A DNA stretch of 48,440 bases. Source: an uncultured Lachnospiraceae bacterium (lineage in GTDB: Bacteria; Bacillota; Clostridia; Lachnospirales; Lachnospiraceae). Every line of letters begins with the position of its first letter. Within the stretch, counting starts at the first letter, position 1. The notes beneath the pieces are model-generated. The model ran no database searches and was not told the origin of the DNA. It saw nothing but the letters and a program-made list of their open reading frames with translations. The stretch lies in the NCBI GenBank assembly GCA_947628955.1, contig CANRBX010000017.1, positions 1-48,440 on the forward strand, given 5' to 3'. Shown piece by piece: positions 27,801-36,452 of this stretch. The position numbers were made by a program, and so were the translations under genes.

Positions 27801-30800
27801 GTCGTTCCCGGCTTCGTCCTTCGTGCGGGTGAGATCGGTCACCACCGTGCCGTCCTTCTCAATCTGGAACTTCGTGTCAGACACGAACCCGTAACCCGCC
27901 GGCGCTGCTTCCTCACGCAGCACATAGCTGCTTCCGGCCTTCAGCAGGCTTCCGAAGTCATGCACATCGCCCTTCTTCGACGTCCAGCTGTCCACCTTCA
28001 CAAGCGTCTCTTCGCCGGTTTCCTCATCCGTCACAACCTCGTATACCGTCAGCTCAGCATCGTCCAGCTCCACCGTGGCATCCGTCACATCCGTCTTGTT
28101 CAGGGTGAAATGCAGCGCCTCGTCTGTCATCTCCACCTTCTCAAGCTGGTCTGTACTGGTCAGTCCTTCCGGAATCTCGAACAGGATATCCTCCGAGAAT
28201 GCATACCCAAGCGGTGCGTATTCCTCATGCAGGACGTACCAGCCGGCCTGCAGGCCCTTGACTGTCTTTGAGGTATCTTCGGATACCCACTGCAGCTTCT
28301 CGCCGTAAGCAGTTTCCGCAACTATCGGTTTGCCCTCTTCATCAAGCACCAGGTCGCCGTTCTCCTCCGCAAGCAGAACCTGCAGCGTCGCACCCGGGAG
28401 CTCATCCTCACCCGAGAGCACCACCTTGCTGAATTCAATCTCCGTCGCCGTGTTGTCTACATGAACCTCAACCGCCTGTATTCCGTCATCATTCGGAATA
28501 CCCTCGATCCGGAAGTCCACCGGCTGCGCCAGCGTGAAGCCCTCCGGCACCTTCGTCTCGGTCAGCGTGTAGTCGCCGGCCGGAAGATTGCGGATATCCT
28601 CCGAAACGTAAGTGTACGTTTTCTCTCCGTCTTCATCCTCTGTCTCCACGAGGTTGTCTTTCGTCAGCGTAATCGTCATCGGCAGGCGCTCATCCAGGTT
28701 GTCGCCCGCTGCGGCCAGCTCGAATACGATCTCCTCGCCGTCCTTCAGCTCATAATTGTCCTCCAGCGACTTGGTCACACGGAGCAGTGTGTCCATATCA
28801 GTCATGGTGATCTTTACAACCTGAATCTGATCGCCATATGCCGTTTTCGTTTCATATACTCTGCCGCCGTCGGCTGTCACCGTGCCGTCTTCATTTACTG
28901 TGAACGGAATGTCATTCGCACGCACGTACCCGGCCGGTACAACCAGCTCGCGCAGCTTGTAGCTTCCGGCTGGCAGGCCCTCAAATACTTTGACGACCGG
29001 CTTCTTCACTGTCGTTTCTATGCCGTCCTCGTTCTTCTCAACCTCTTCCGTCACTTCAGTAGTCCAGTTGAGCTCTTCACCGAAGATCGTCTCCGCGGTC
29101 TTCCCGGTCGCGTCAAGCACCATCAGCTGTACGTCCGCAAGCCCTGCGCCGCGCTCATCCACCTTCTCGAATGCGACCTTTGTCGTATCATTCATGACCG
29201 GTTCACTCAATACCGTCAGTACAGAGTCCTGTTCATCTCCGGCCTTTCCGTTCATCTCCTCCGTTACCGTAAAGGTGATCGGTTTCGCATACCTGTATCC
29301 AGCCGGTGCGGAAATCTCAGTCAGCGTGTATTCACCCACAGGAAGACCGTAAATGATGTCAGACACATAAACATTCCTGCCATCCTCTGTAATCTGCCTG
29401 TCGCTGTCCGCTCCGGTTTTATTCGTAACCGTGACGAGCCAGGTGTTTGCCTTTTCATCGCTCACATCCGCATTGAGCACACCCTTCATTATATTATCAT
29501 CATAGGTATGCCCGTCCGCCGGTGTGATCTCAAATACGACTTCGTCGCCATCCTTCATCTTGCCGCGTTCAAACACTTTTTCGATCTGGACACGGGTCTC
29601 AAAGTTCATCAGTGTCACAATCTGTACGGTACCGACAGGCTGGTTCCCTATCACACTGAACGGCTGCACATTCTTCGCATATCCTGTCGGGGCATCCAAC
29701 TCCACCAGATAATAGTCGCCGGGCGTCAGGCCATAAATGTTGAATCCTATTCCGCCGTTCATATGAGTGTTGAACTTCAGCAGCTTGCCATTTGGATATC
29801 TGTAATTTGTCAAAGTTACAATATCCTGTCCTTCTGGATCCCGAGTGATAGCCAGATCAATACTGTCAGTGCGCTCCGTAAAGAGCTTTGTGACCTTTCT
29901 TATATTGATACGGGACAGTTCATCTACCATAGTCACTGTAATCAGAGACTGGGTTGACTTCTCATCACCATCCACCACGAATTTTATCGGCTTTGCTACC
30001 GTGAATCCGGCCGGTGCCTCCTTCTCCACCAGGTAGTACGTGCCTTTCTTCAAGCCGGTGATCCTGTGCGGAAATTCGCTTCCGTCAGTCGTCCAGCTTG
30101 TTTCCACATAATCCGCGCCTTTCACGATTCCGTCGTTTTCAATGGTCGGCACTTCCTCACCGACCTTGCCGTCTGATGTCGCCTTTCTGATCTCAAGCAC
30201 TGCGCCCGGAACCGGATTCCCATCCGGATCTACCTTCGCGAACTCACGCTCGGTCAGTTTATCCGTCATGATGATCTCATTGCCTTCCAGCCTGCCTTTT
30301 TCGCTGGTCAATTTCACAACGGTCCTTCCTTCGCCGTTCTTGCCATCATATACAACATCCAGATGGAACGGGATATCCTCTGCAAGTGTGTAACCGTCCA
30401 CTGCCACATCCTCATGCAGGATATAATTGCCAGGAGCAAGGCCGTAGATTACCTTCGCAGAACCTTCAGACGACCATTCCAACTTGCCACCATAGGGAGT
30501 GTTAGCAATTTCATCTGTCTTGTTCCCGGTTTCATCGGCCACAAATATCTGTAGGTGTGCATCCGGAAGGAACTCTTCCTGCCCATCGATGAGGCTCTTC
30601 TTGCTGACCTTGAACTCGGTCGCCTTGTTCGTGACGTTGACCTTTGTCAGGGCAACTTCCGTAGCATTCTTCATATCCGATGGGATAAAGAATTGTTTCT
30701 TCACATCCTTAATGAAGTTATCCGGCGCATAGGTTTCTTCCAGATCATATGTCTTGCCTGCAGTCAGACCCTCGATCTCAATCTCGCTCTCGTCCGCATT

Positions 30801-33800
30801 CAGTGTGACCGTCTTCGGAAGCTCTGAGTTCTTAACACCGTAATGCAGGGACGCAACCTCCACATCTCCCTCATGCTCACTGATTGTAAATTCAATGTGC
30901 TCACCCTCTTTGAGCGTATAGCCCGGGTCAAATGTCTTGACAATTTTTACAACAGTTTTTACATCCTCAATCTTTATTACAACATCATTCTTTTCTCCAA
31001 CTGTGAATTTTTCTCTGTCAGGATTTCTCTGATAACCATCCGGAGCAGCTATCTCAGTCAGGTAATATTCCTCTCCAACTGTAAGTCCTTTAATCGTAAC
31101 CGGCGCTGTTCCGCTGGTCCATAACAATGCTCTGCCACCGTTGACTCCGGCTTCCGAATAGGTCGGTTCAACCTTCACTGTCGTATAAACTTCCTTGCCA
31201 CTTGCATCGGTGGTCTTTTTCTGGATTGCCAGTGTCGCACCACTTACATAACTGCCATCCGCATCCACCTTGGCAAACTGCATCTCGGTGAGCTTATCCG
31301 TCACTGTGATATAGCCTACGCCACCTTCATTTTTAGAATTAGCGGCATTCTTTACATTATATACCTCGCCATTTTCATTCACTTTAAAAGTAATTGTCGG
31401 CGCCTTTGTATATCCAGCCGGAACCGTCGTCTCTTCAAGGGTATACTCCTTATTAACAATCAGCCCCTTGACCACCCAGTTCGAACCATCAGACGTCCAT
31501 GTATTAACAACCTCTCCATCAGTAATCAAACTGAATCCTGCACCGCTTAGAGACATATCCGTGCCATAGATCAGCTTGCTGATCTGAACTTCATTCTGTA
31601 TATCTGTCACAGTAATTGATGTAGCTTCACCTTCAAGTGTTCCATCTTCTTTAACTGTGAACTGCTGCGGTACAGCCTTTTCATATCCTACAGGTGCTTC
31701 CGTCTCTACCAGCCAATAAGTACCTGCTGCAAGGCCCTTCACTTCGTAATCACTGCCAGCCTGAGAAGTCCACTTCAGCTCGCCATTGTAAATAGTAGAC
31801 ATAACCGAAGACCCGTTCTTATCTGTGCTGATCACAAAATCCGCACCGGCAAGCTTATCGCCGCCAAGATTTACCTTGCTGACTTCAAAGGAACCTGCTG
31901 TATTTGGAATATCGCTTGAATTAACAGTATTAGCCGTTGTATTAAGCGGAATTGCCGTAATTCCGTTTCCGACAATACTATGACCTGGCGGAGGTGTGAT
32001 TTCCTTTGCATAGACTGTCTCGTTTTGGCTTGTCGGAATAATTGACCAACTAACCTTGCCGTCTGAACCTGTAGTAACCGCATCGCCAATCTTAGTCGTA
32101 CAAGTTACATCCGAATACAGCTCAAAGACCGCTTCTGCGAGAGGTTTATTATTATCTCCTTTCTTATTTACTACTATCGAAACGGCCGCCTTGTTGTTAA
32201 ACGTTGCTGATGTGGCACTGTTAATAATCTCGTTGCCGTTTTCGTCTCTTACCTTTGTTATGGTTGTTTTCTCTGGTGTAAACGTATATCGCATGTATGT
32301 TACTGTAATCTCTTTAAAACCGTTATTGGTTGTCGTATGCTTCAACGTCTCGGTTTTTGTTTCTACCGTACTTTTAAAGTTAACGACGATTTTGTACATC
32401 GACTGATCATACAGCTGCTTATTGGCATTAGAAGGAATCTTCTCCCGTAAAAAGAATGTATACGTTGGGTTTTCCAACGGGTCGAAATCTGGAATCAGAT
32501 TGCTCACATACCCGTTCAGGTTGAACGTAACATTTCCATTCTTGTCGTTTGTCGTAGTTGCAAGGACTTTTTTCTGATCCGTAGTAAGCAGTTCAAATGT
32601 GTAATCATCCCCCTTCAGTCCCGTACTGCCCCAGTTCAGCTGCTTCATTGCAGGGATTCCGATATCCAGCAAAACAATTTTAATTGTATTCTTCTCAGCA
32701 GATCCAAAATACAGACCTCCGTTACATCCAATTCCTCCTCCATGCACAGTGGACGTGTTTTCAGAGATGGTAACACCACCCGGAACCTTGTTGATTGACT
32801 CCTGTGTAGGATTTGCAACAAGGGCAACATCTGTGCTCTCGTATTTTATTACTTCATTGTCTTTAATAATACGGTTTGCAATCCTTCTTCCTTCCTTCCC
32901 AGCATAGACCGTATAATTTGCAGACCCCCCGCCTGTCATATAGTTGCTGATAATAGTGGAACCGGCAGTGTAAAAGTCTTTTGAATTGGAACCCCTAATT
33001 CCTGCCCCAAATGCAGCATTGTAATGATCAATAATCTCGGCAACACCATTGGCACCTTTCTTTCCGTCCACCTGAGCGTGTGTCTGCCCATTAGCAGTGT
33101 TATTATAAAGTGCCACGCCATCTGTTGCTACAATCGACATTTCACCGTGGCAGCATCCGGCAATTCCTCCACCAAAACCATATGCGGTGTTATTTGTTAC
33201 TGTTGCGTTGATCAGTGTCGCTATGCCATTATTATTGACATACAGTCCGCCACCGCCAAGATCCGTCTGGGAGTTACAGATGTTACCCGTAATACTTCCG
33301 CCGCTTATTGTAGCCGTTCCATAAACAAAAATGCCGCCGCCTTCGCCTGCAAATTTGGGTCTTCCGCCATCAACAGTTTGGTTATTAGAGACGGTACCTC
33401 CTGTCATTGTGAAGTATGCGCCATTGTTGACAAAAATGCCGCCGCCACGCTGCGCCGTGTTCCCGGTAATCTCACCACCTTCCAGATTGAACGTTCCGCT
33501 TTTAACATAGACACCGCCACCAACTTTGAACGTGTTATTACCACGCGGTTCCATGTTTGCATTCTCCATGTCAGTACCTGTACCACCTGTAATGGTCACA
33601 TTATCTTTAAGAATGACGGTACCACTCTTGATGTAGATAGCACTTCTGTTTCGATCTTTTGCATTAATTGTGCCATTGCCCTGGATGGTAACTGTACTAT
33701 TATTTCTAATCTCGATAGCGCCTTTGTATTCACCACTTACAGTAATTGTACTGTTACCAATGATTTCTATGAGTTTATCTTTCGTTCCACTATTAAGTGT

Positions 33801-35927
33801 TACAAAACCAGAGAAAGTAGTAATAGTAGCAATATCACTATTGATCGTAGCGATGTTATTCCCTCCGCTCATCAGCGACAGGTTCAGCATCGGATTTTTC
33901 ACGCCTTCCAGCTCGCTTACCGGGATCTGGATCCTCTGTTTCCAGTTCTGGCTCGCGTTAAGTGCGGTCGGGTTCGTCACTTCCTCAATTTCTTCACCGT
34001 CCGCCTGAAAGGGAACCTCCACCGGTGTCCCTTCTGCTTCACCCTCTGCTGCTTCGCCGTCCTCTTCCGTACCGTCCACCACGGACGGTACCAAGGTCAG
34101 CTCGCCCTCGCCGATTCCCTTGAGGGATTCTACGTTTACTTCAAAGGTCACAAACTCTCCGGAAGAAGCTTCGTCGTCTTCCGTCTCCCCGTCCTCCTGT
34201 GTTCCGTCGTCGGTCTGCTCCAGCGAGAACACGTAGTTATTAGGGTTTGTCGGGTCTACCTGGGTAAAAAAACTTCCTGTTATCGTAAAGTGGTTTACTT
34301 CGACTGCCACTGTCGCGTCCTCCGGGGTCGCGTCGTCAGCCACGGTCGTGTCGTTCACACTTGTGATTTCGTTGGTGTCTGTATCCATCTGGAAACCGGA
34401 CGTCTCAACTGCGGACATATCCTCCGGAACGTCCTCGCTCTCCTGTGCGACTGCCACGTTCTCAAAGGTCACCTGCACCGGGAGAAGCGGCTGGATGATC
34501 TCGCCGTTTACCCAGAGGTTGATATCGTATGCTACGTACTCGGTCACCTTCATGCCGTCCGCTTCGGCCATCGCTGCCAGCTGCTCTTCGAGCACTGCTT
34601 TCTGTTCCTCGGTCAGCGGCTCGGCTGTCATCGTCACCTCGGATGCCGGTACCGGGAATGCTCCTTCCGGCGCGCTCAGCTTTACGATTTTGCCGTCTTC
34701 CGTCGGAGCTTCAAAAACTACCGCCTCAGAGATTCCCTCTGTCTCATCAACGATCTCTTCCGTCTCGGATTCGGATTCTGCCTCGGTGACTGCTTCCATC
34801 TCCGTCATGATCTCCGTCTCAGGAGCTTCTGTCTCCGGCTCGATTACTTCCGCCTCGGTCTGAACCTGCGTCTCCGTCTCAGCTGCTTCTGTCACTGCCT
34901 CGGTTGCCGCCTCGGTCGGGGCTTCCGTCTCCGGCTCAGCCGCTTCTGTGATCGGTTCTGTTTCTGTTACTTCAATCTCAACTGCTGCCGTCTGCGCTTC
35001 CGTTTCCGGCTCAGCTGCTTCTGTTACTTCCTCGGTTGCCGCTTCGGTCAGAGCTTCCGTCTCCGGCTCAGCCGCTTCCGTCACTGCTTCCGTCTGGGCT
35101 TCTGTCTCTGATTCAACTGCTTCAGTCTGTACTTCCGTCTCAGCCGCCTCGGTTACTGCCTCGGTTGCCGCTTCGGTCAGGGCTTCCGTCTCCGACTCCG
35201 CTGCCTCGGTCTGAATCTCCGTCTCAGTCGCTTCCGGTTCAATCGCTTCTGTCTCTGTCTCGGTCACTTCCGGCTGTACTTCCGTCCCGGCTGCTTCTGT
35301 CCCCGGCTCGGTTACTTCTGCCGTATCTGTCTCCGGCTCAGTTACTTCCGTTCCGGTTTCCTCCGTCGCAAGTTCTGTCTGCTCCGCATCTGCCTGCAGC
35401 ACGTTCATCTCCGACACGATCAGGAGCAGAGTCCCCTCCGCCGGATTCAGTTTCTCTTCGCCTGCATAAACCTGCAGTGCGTATGTATCTGTTCCCTCGG
35501 CCTTCTCGAACGCGAAGCTCGTGACCTGCGTCCTCGCATCCAGCGCATATCCGCCCTCGACATATGGCGCATAGAAAAGCCTTCCGGTCAGATCGTTATT
35601 CAGTGCGGATGTATCCGGCGCGCCGTCCTGCGCCTCCACGGCGATCCCCTGCGCGTCGAGTCCGATCGCGCCCACAGCCGTCGTTACATCCAGTCTGTAG
35701 GTTCCTCCCAGTATGGTCAGGTTTCCTTCAGCGTTAATCTCTGCGGGAAGGACTCCATCGATGCTGCCCACGGCTTCTGTGTTTTCCACAGCCTCATCCT
35801 GTCCGGGCACCACTCTCGAACCGATTATAAACGTGTTCGAGCCCGCAAACGCTTCACTTGGTACTGCTCCGAAAACCATTGCCGCCGACAGCAGCCCTGC
35901 CAGCATCTTTTTTGCACGGTTTTTCAT
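24879..35927 (-). CDS. Giant Cna-B/beta-helix surface adhesin
   Basis: 3,682 aa. Signal peptide 1-29 (LLSAAMVFGAVPSEAFA). Residues 176-410 are Glu/Thr/Ala repeats (TEAAEPETEALTEAATEA). Residues 715-1090 form a right-handed beta-helix with GGGIFVYGTATISGGSITGN turns. Residues 1100-1245 resemble the FctA pilin isopeptide domain (EKIPSNANKQLYDQSMYKIV). About 18 Cna-B/SpaA modules follow to near residue 3245, each with an F-x-V-x-K strand and a L-x-E-x-x-A-P-x-G-Y strand, suiting Lys-Asn/Asp isopeptide bonds catalysed by Glu. Three related modules starting near ASIAVTK, LTITKRM and LTITKML precede the C-terminus. The end is KAVKTGDETPIGLYLG, a hydrophobic helix and RRRTRKQ: a sortase-type anchor whose motif is not a textbook LPxTG. 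The start follows AAGGAGGG. The BTAD regulator cluster lies directly upstream on the same strand. Confidence 0.93.
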   Translation of the reverse strand: MKNRAKKMLAGLLSAAMVFGAVPSEAFAGSNTFIIGSRVVPGQDEAVENTEAVGSIDGVLPAEINAEGNLTILGGTYRLDVTTAVGAIGLDAQGIAVEAQDGAPDTSALNNDLTGRLFYAPYVEGGYALDARTQVTSFAFEKAEGTDTYALQVYAGEEKLNPAEGTLLLIVSEMNVLQADAEQTELATEETGTEVTEPETDTAEVTEPGTEAAGTEVQPEVTETETEAIEPEATETEIQTEAAESETEALTEAATEAVTEAAETEVQTEAVESETEAQTEAVTEAAEPETEALTEAATEEVTEAAEPETEAQTAAVEIEVTETEPITEAAEPETEAPTEAATEAVTEAAETETQVQTEAEVIEPETEAPETEIMTEMEAVTEAESESETEEIVDETEGISEAVVFEAPTEDGKIVKLSAPEGAFPVPASEVTMTAEPLTEEQKAVLEEQLAAMAEADGMKVTEYVAYDINLWVNGEIIQPLLPVQVTFENVAVAQESEDVPEDMSAVETSGFQMDTDTNEITSVNDTTVADDATPEDATVAVEVNHFTITGSFFTQVDPTNPNNYVFSLEQTDDGTQEDGETEDDEASSGEFVTFEVNVESLKGIGEGELTLVPSVVDGTEEDGEAAEGEAEGTPVEVPFQADGEEIEEVTNPTALNASQNWKQRIQIPVSELEGVKNPMLNLSLMSGGNNIATINSDIATITTFSGFVTLNSGTKDKLIEIIGNSTITVSGEYKGAIEIRNNSTVTIQGNGTINAKDRNRSAIYIKSGTVILKDNVTITGGTGTDMENANMEPRGNNTFKVGGGVYVKSGTFNLEGGEITGNTAQRGGGIFVNNGAYFTMTGGTVSNNQTVDGGRPKFAGEGGGIFVYGTATISGGSITGNICNSQTDLGGGGLYVNNNGIATLINATVTNNTAYGFGGGIAGCCHGEMSIVATDGVALYNNTANGQTHAQVDGKKGANGVAEIIDHYNAAFGAGIRGSNSKDFYTAGSTIISNYMTGGGSANYTVYAGKEGRRIANRIIKDNEVIKYESTDVALVANPTQESINKVPGGVTISENTSTVHGGGIGCNGGLYFGSAEKNTIKIVLLDIGIPAMKQLNWGSTGLKGDDYTFELLTTDQKKVLATTTNDKNGNVTFNLNGYVSNLIPDFDPLENPTYTFFLREKIPSNANKQLYDQSMYKIVVNFKSTVETKTETLKHTTTNNGFKEITVTYMRYTFTPEKTTITKVRDENGNEIINSATSATFNNKAAVSIVVNKKGDNNKPLAEAVFELYSDVTCTTKIGDAVTTGSDGKVSWSIIPTSQNETVYAKEITPPPGHSIVGNGITAIPLNTTANTVNSSDIPNTAGSFEVSKVNLGGDKLAGADFVISTDKNGSSVMSTIYNGELKWTSQAGSDYEVKGLAAGTYWLVETEAPVGYEKAVPQQFTVKEDGTLEGEATSITVTDIQNEVQISKLIYGTDMSLSGAGFSLITDGEVVNTWTSDGSNWVVKGLIVNKEYTLEETTVPAGYTKAPTITFKVNENGEVYNVKNAANSKNEGGVGYITVTDKLTEMQFAKVDADGSYVSGATLAIQKKTTDASGKEVYTTVKVEPTYSEAGVNGGRALLWTSGTAPVTIKGLTVGEEYYLTEIAAPDGYQRNPDREKFTVGEKNDVVIKIEDVKTVVKIVKTFDPGYTLKEGEHIEFTISEHEGDVEVASLHYGVKNSELPKTVTLNADESEIEIEGLTAGKTYDLEETYAPDNFIKDVKKQFFIPSDMKNATEVALTKVNVTNKATEFKVSKKSLIDGQEEFLPDAHLQIFVADETGNKTDEIANTPYGGKLEWSSEGSAKVIYGLAPGNYILHEDVAVDGYTLAEDIPFHLDVVYDGKNGEGRTVVKLTSEKGRLEGNEIIMTDKLTEREFAKVDPDGNPVPGAVLEIRKATSDGKVGEEVPTIENDGIVKGADYVETSWTTDGSEFPHRITGLKKGTYYLVEKEAPAGFTVAKPIKFVVDGDEKSTQSLITVTMVDELSRINIRKVTKLFTERTDSIDLAITRDPEGQDIVTLTNYRYPNGKLLKFNTHMNGGIGFNIYGLTPGDYYLVELDAPTGYAKNVQPFSVIGNQPVGTVQIVTLMNFETRVQIEKVFERGKMKDGDEVVFEITPADGHTYDDNIMKGVLNADVSDEKANTWLVTVTNKTGADSDRQITEDGRNVYVSDIIYGLPVGEYTLTEISAPAGYRYAKPITFTVTEEMNGKAGDEQDSVLTVLSEPVMNDTTKVAFEKVDERGAGLADVQLMVLDATGKTAETIFGEELNWTTEVTEEVEKNEDGIETTVKKPVVKVFEGLPAGSYKLRELVVPAGYVRANDIPFTVNEDGTVTADGGRVYETKTAYGDQIQVVKITMTDMDTLLRVTKSLEDNYELKDGEEIVFELAAAGDNLDERLPMTITLTKDNLVETEDEDGEKTYTYVSEDIRNLPAGDYTLTETKVPEGFTLAQPVDFRIEGIPNDDGIQAVEVHVDNTATEIEFSKVVLSGEDELPGATLQVLLAEENGDLVLDEEGKPIVAETAYGEKLQWVSEDTSKTVKGLQAGWYVLHEEYAPLGYAFSEDILFEIPEGLTSTDQLEKVEMTDEALHFTLNKTDVTDATVELDDAELTVYEVVTDEETGEETLVKVDSWTSKKGDVHDFGSLLKAGSSYVLREEAAPAGYGFVSDTKFQIEKDGTVVTDLTRTKDEAGNDIFLVEDTAIDFTVNKVDVNSSEELDGAVLTVYEKQADGSLKEVESWTSKKGEVHNFGGRLWADHDYVLRETLAPTGYDYVSDMEFRVEKDGSVTTGLTHTQDENGNTVFLVNDRPLHFTVNKTDVADATTELDGATLTVYEVVKDEETGEETLVKVDSWTSKKGEVHDFGSLLKAGSSYVLREEAAPQGYGFVSDTKFQIEKDGKVVTDLTRTKDEAGNEIFLVEDAAVDFTVNKVDVNSSEELDGAVLTVYEKQADGSLKEVESWTSKKGETHNFGGRLWAGRDYVLRETLAPTGYDYVSDIEFRIEKDGSVTTGLAHTQDESGRTVYLVNDRPLHLRVNKVDISNATTELAGAELTLYRVREDGSLEEVDKWVSKVGEIHDFGSKIEAGASYVLRETVAPDGYKYTSDITFNIAKDGTVTTTANIARDAAGNAVYLVEDGATRGSFSKVDAETGEQLAGAKLQITDAAGTVIEQWTTDGTAHIVTAKLAVGRTYTLTETEAPEFYETAQPITFTVAQDGTIPDVVMRDMRISSEGASIAVTKTLVYGGEAVNAVDETFYVALYEDEARTKLASDVKAIEFKNASSSTVRFTGLELGKPYYVGEADAQGTLVTSGVLADGTTYAANFNQGYRAEITQENGTVEVRFENELYTIPQNEFYKEGSLTITKRMLGADGRAMADNGTFYAGIFADAAHTTLSDRVSQNIVTLNLAGQSSVTQEVQVSMEPGEALTLYVAEVDASGVPVENDETFLYDVTVEGAEVTLTDSQNTAAAIITNQPVVPEDYYNEGELTITKMLLNAAGVETASNKVFYAGIFADPEYTTLSDRVSSNIVELALNGHSRATDSVKVSMEPGETVTLYVTEVSADGIPVDRSTSFRYDVTVEGAEVTMTNDTVGVTTITNQELEEEEEEETSFEEERSTEEGGSSDETIPAGTKAVKTGDETPIGLYLGLLLAAALVLILAFALRRRTRKQ
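26796..28115 (-). repeat. Tandem 660-bp duplication inside the adhesin (two Cna-B modules per unit)
   Basis: Units 28115-27456 and 27455-26796 are the same length and align without gaps; matching landmarks (for example the CTTGTTCA start of each module) recur at exactly 660 bp, and most bases agree. Each unit codes for 220 residues, a pair of Cna-B modules (VNKTDV type then VNKVDVNSSEELDG type). A third, more diverged half-unit follows at 26795. Confidence 0.9.
34700..35395 (-). repeat. Degenerate Glu/Thr-rich coding repeat
   Basis: DNA for residues about 178-409 of the adhesin is built from short variable units encoding motifs such as ETEAxTEAATEAVTEA. It probably forms a negatively charged, extended stalk. 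The units are diverged at the third codon base, so it is older than the 660-bp duplication. Confidence 0.75.
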
Positions 35928-35965
35928 AAAATGCTCCCTCCTTAATTAGTCATACATGCTTTCTG

Positions 35966-35994
35966 ATTAAAATATTTTCGGAAAAATCTGTCAG
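35966..35994 (-). promoter_or_regulatory. Possible promoter directly upstream of the adhesin
   Basis: CTGACA (35994-35989), a 17-bp spacer and TTTAAT (35971-35966) on the minus strand. Each hexamer has mismatches, so this is tentative; the adhesin could also be read from the promoter at 38217. Confidence 0.4.
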
Positions 35995-36008
35995 CCGCCG
36001 GGACATTT

Positions 36009-36452
36009 CTATCCAGTCAGCAGCTTCGCATCCAGTATTTCGCACATGTTGTTCAGCAGCTCCATCTCGCTGTCAAAATGTACGATTCTTGTTCTGTCAG
36101 GATCCATCAGGATGCCCTGCCACCCGCTCATTCGGCGGCTCTGGATCACAAGGTCAAAGGTGTGGCATTTTCCTCTCTGACGTCCCATTTCTTCATCCTT
36201 AAGCTGAGGTTCCGGCATCTTCAGATGCCTCATGCGCTTCGGATGGTCCAGAAAGCTCCTGCTCTCATTGAACGCCTGCGGATAACCGCATTTGTCAAAC
36301 AGCTGATCCATTCCCAGCAGCATTTCCCCCAGGCCCGAAAATATCAGCGGTGTCGGCCACAGCTTGCTGTAAACTCTGCCCGACGATGTTTCCTGGTGCT
36401 GATCAATACATATCCTTGCTGTATTCATGGAAAATATTTTTACCTTACTCAT
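36009..36452 (-). CDS. 147-aa protein with a C-terminal WQG-ELL module, function unknown
   Basis: I do not recognise the N-terminal 95 residues (MSKVKIFSMNTARICIDQHQ onward), which contain FSGLGEMLLGMDQLFDKCGYPQAF. The C-terminal part has Phe99, Trp111-Gln112-Gly113, Phe126, Ser128 and Glu131-Leu132-Leu133, aligning without gaps with the 69-aa protein at 37762-37971. Its start overlaps the BTAD regulator stop (ATGA), so the two are translationally coupled, and the adhesin follows 81 bp downstream. No signal peptide is seen, so it is probably cytoplasmic. Gene order suggests a job in controlling the adhesin, perhaps with the regulator; this is inference. Confidence 0.75.
   Translation of the reverse strand: MSKVKIFSMNTARICIDQHQETSSGRVYSKLWPTPLIFSGLGEMLLGMDQLFDKCGYPQAFNESRSFLDHPKRMRHLKMPEPQLKDEEMGRQRGKCHTFDLVIQSRRMSGWQGILMDPDRTRIVHFDSEMELLNNMCEILDAKLLTG

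Noticed and set aside
31980..32000. Pro-Pro-Pro in the first Cna-B module as a target of the PPEP-like protease
   Set aside because: It lies in the usual E-x-x-P-x-G strand of a folded domain (ITPPPGHS), lacks Pro at the P3' position and is not in a linker.
25716..35111. Several long plus-strand frames (up to 695 codons) opposite the adhesin
   Set aside because: They mirror the repeats of the adhesin and have no start sites or domains of their own.
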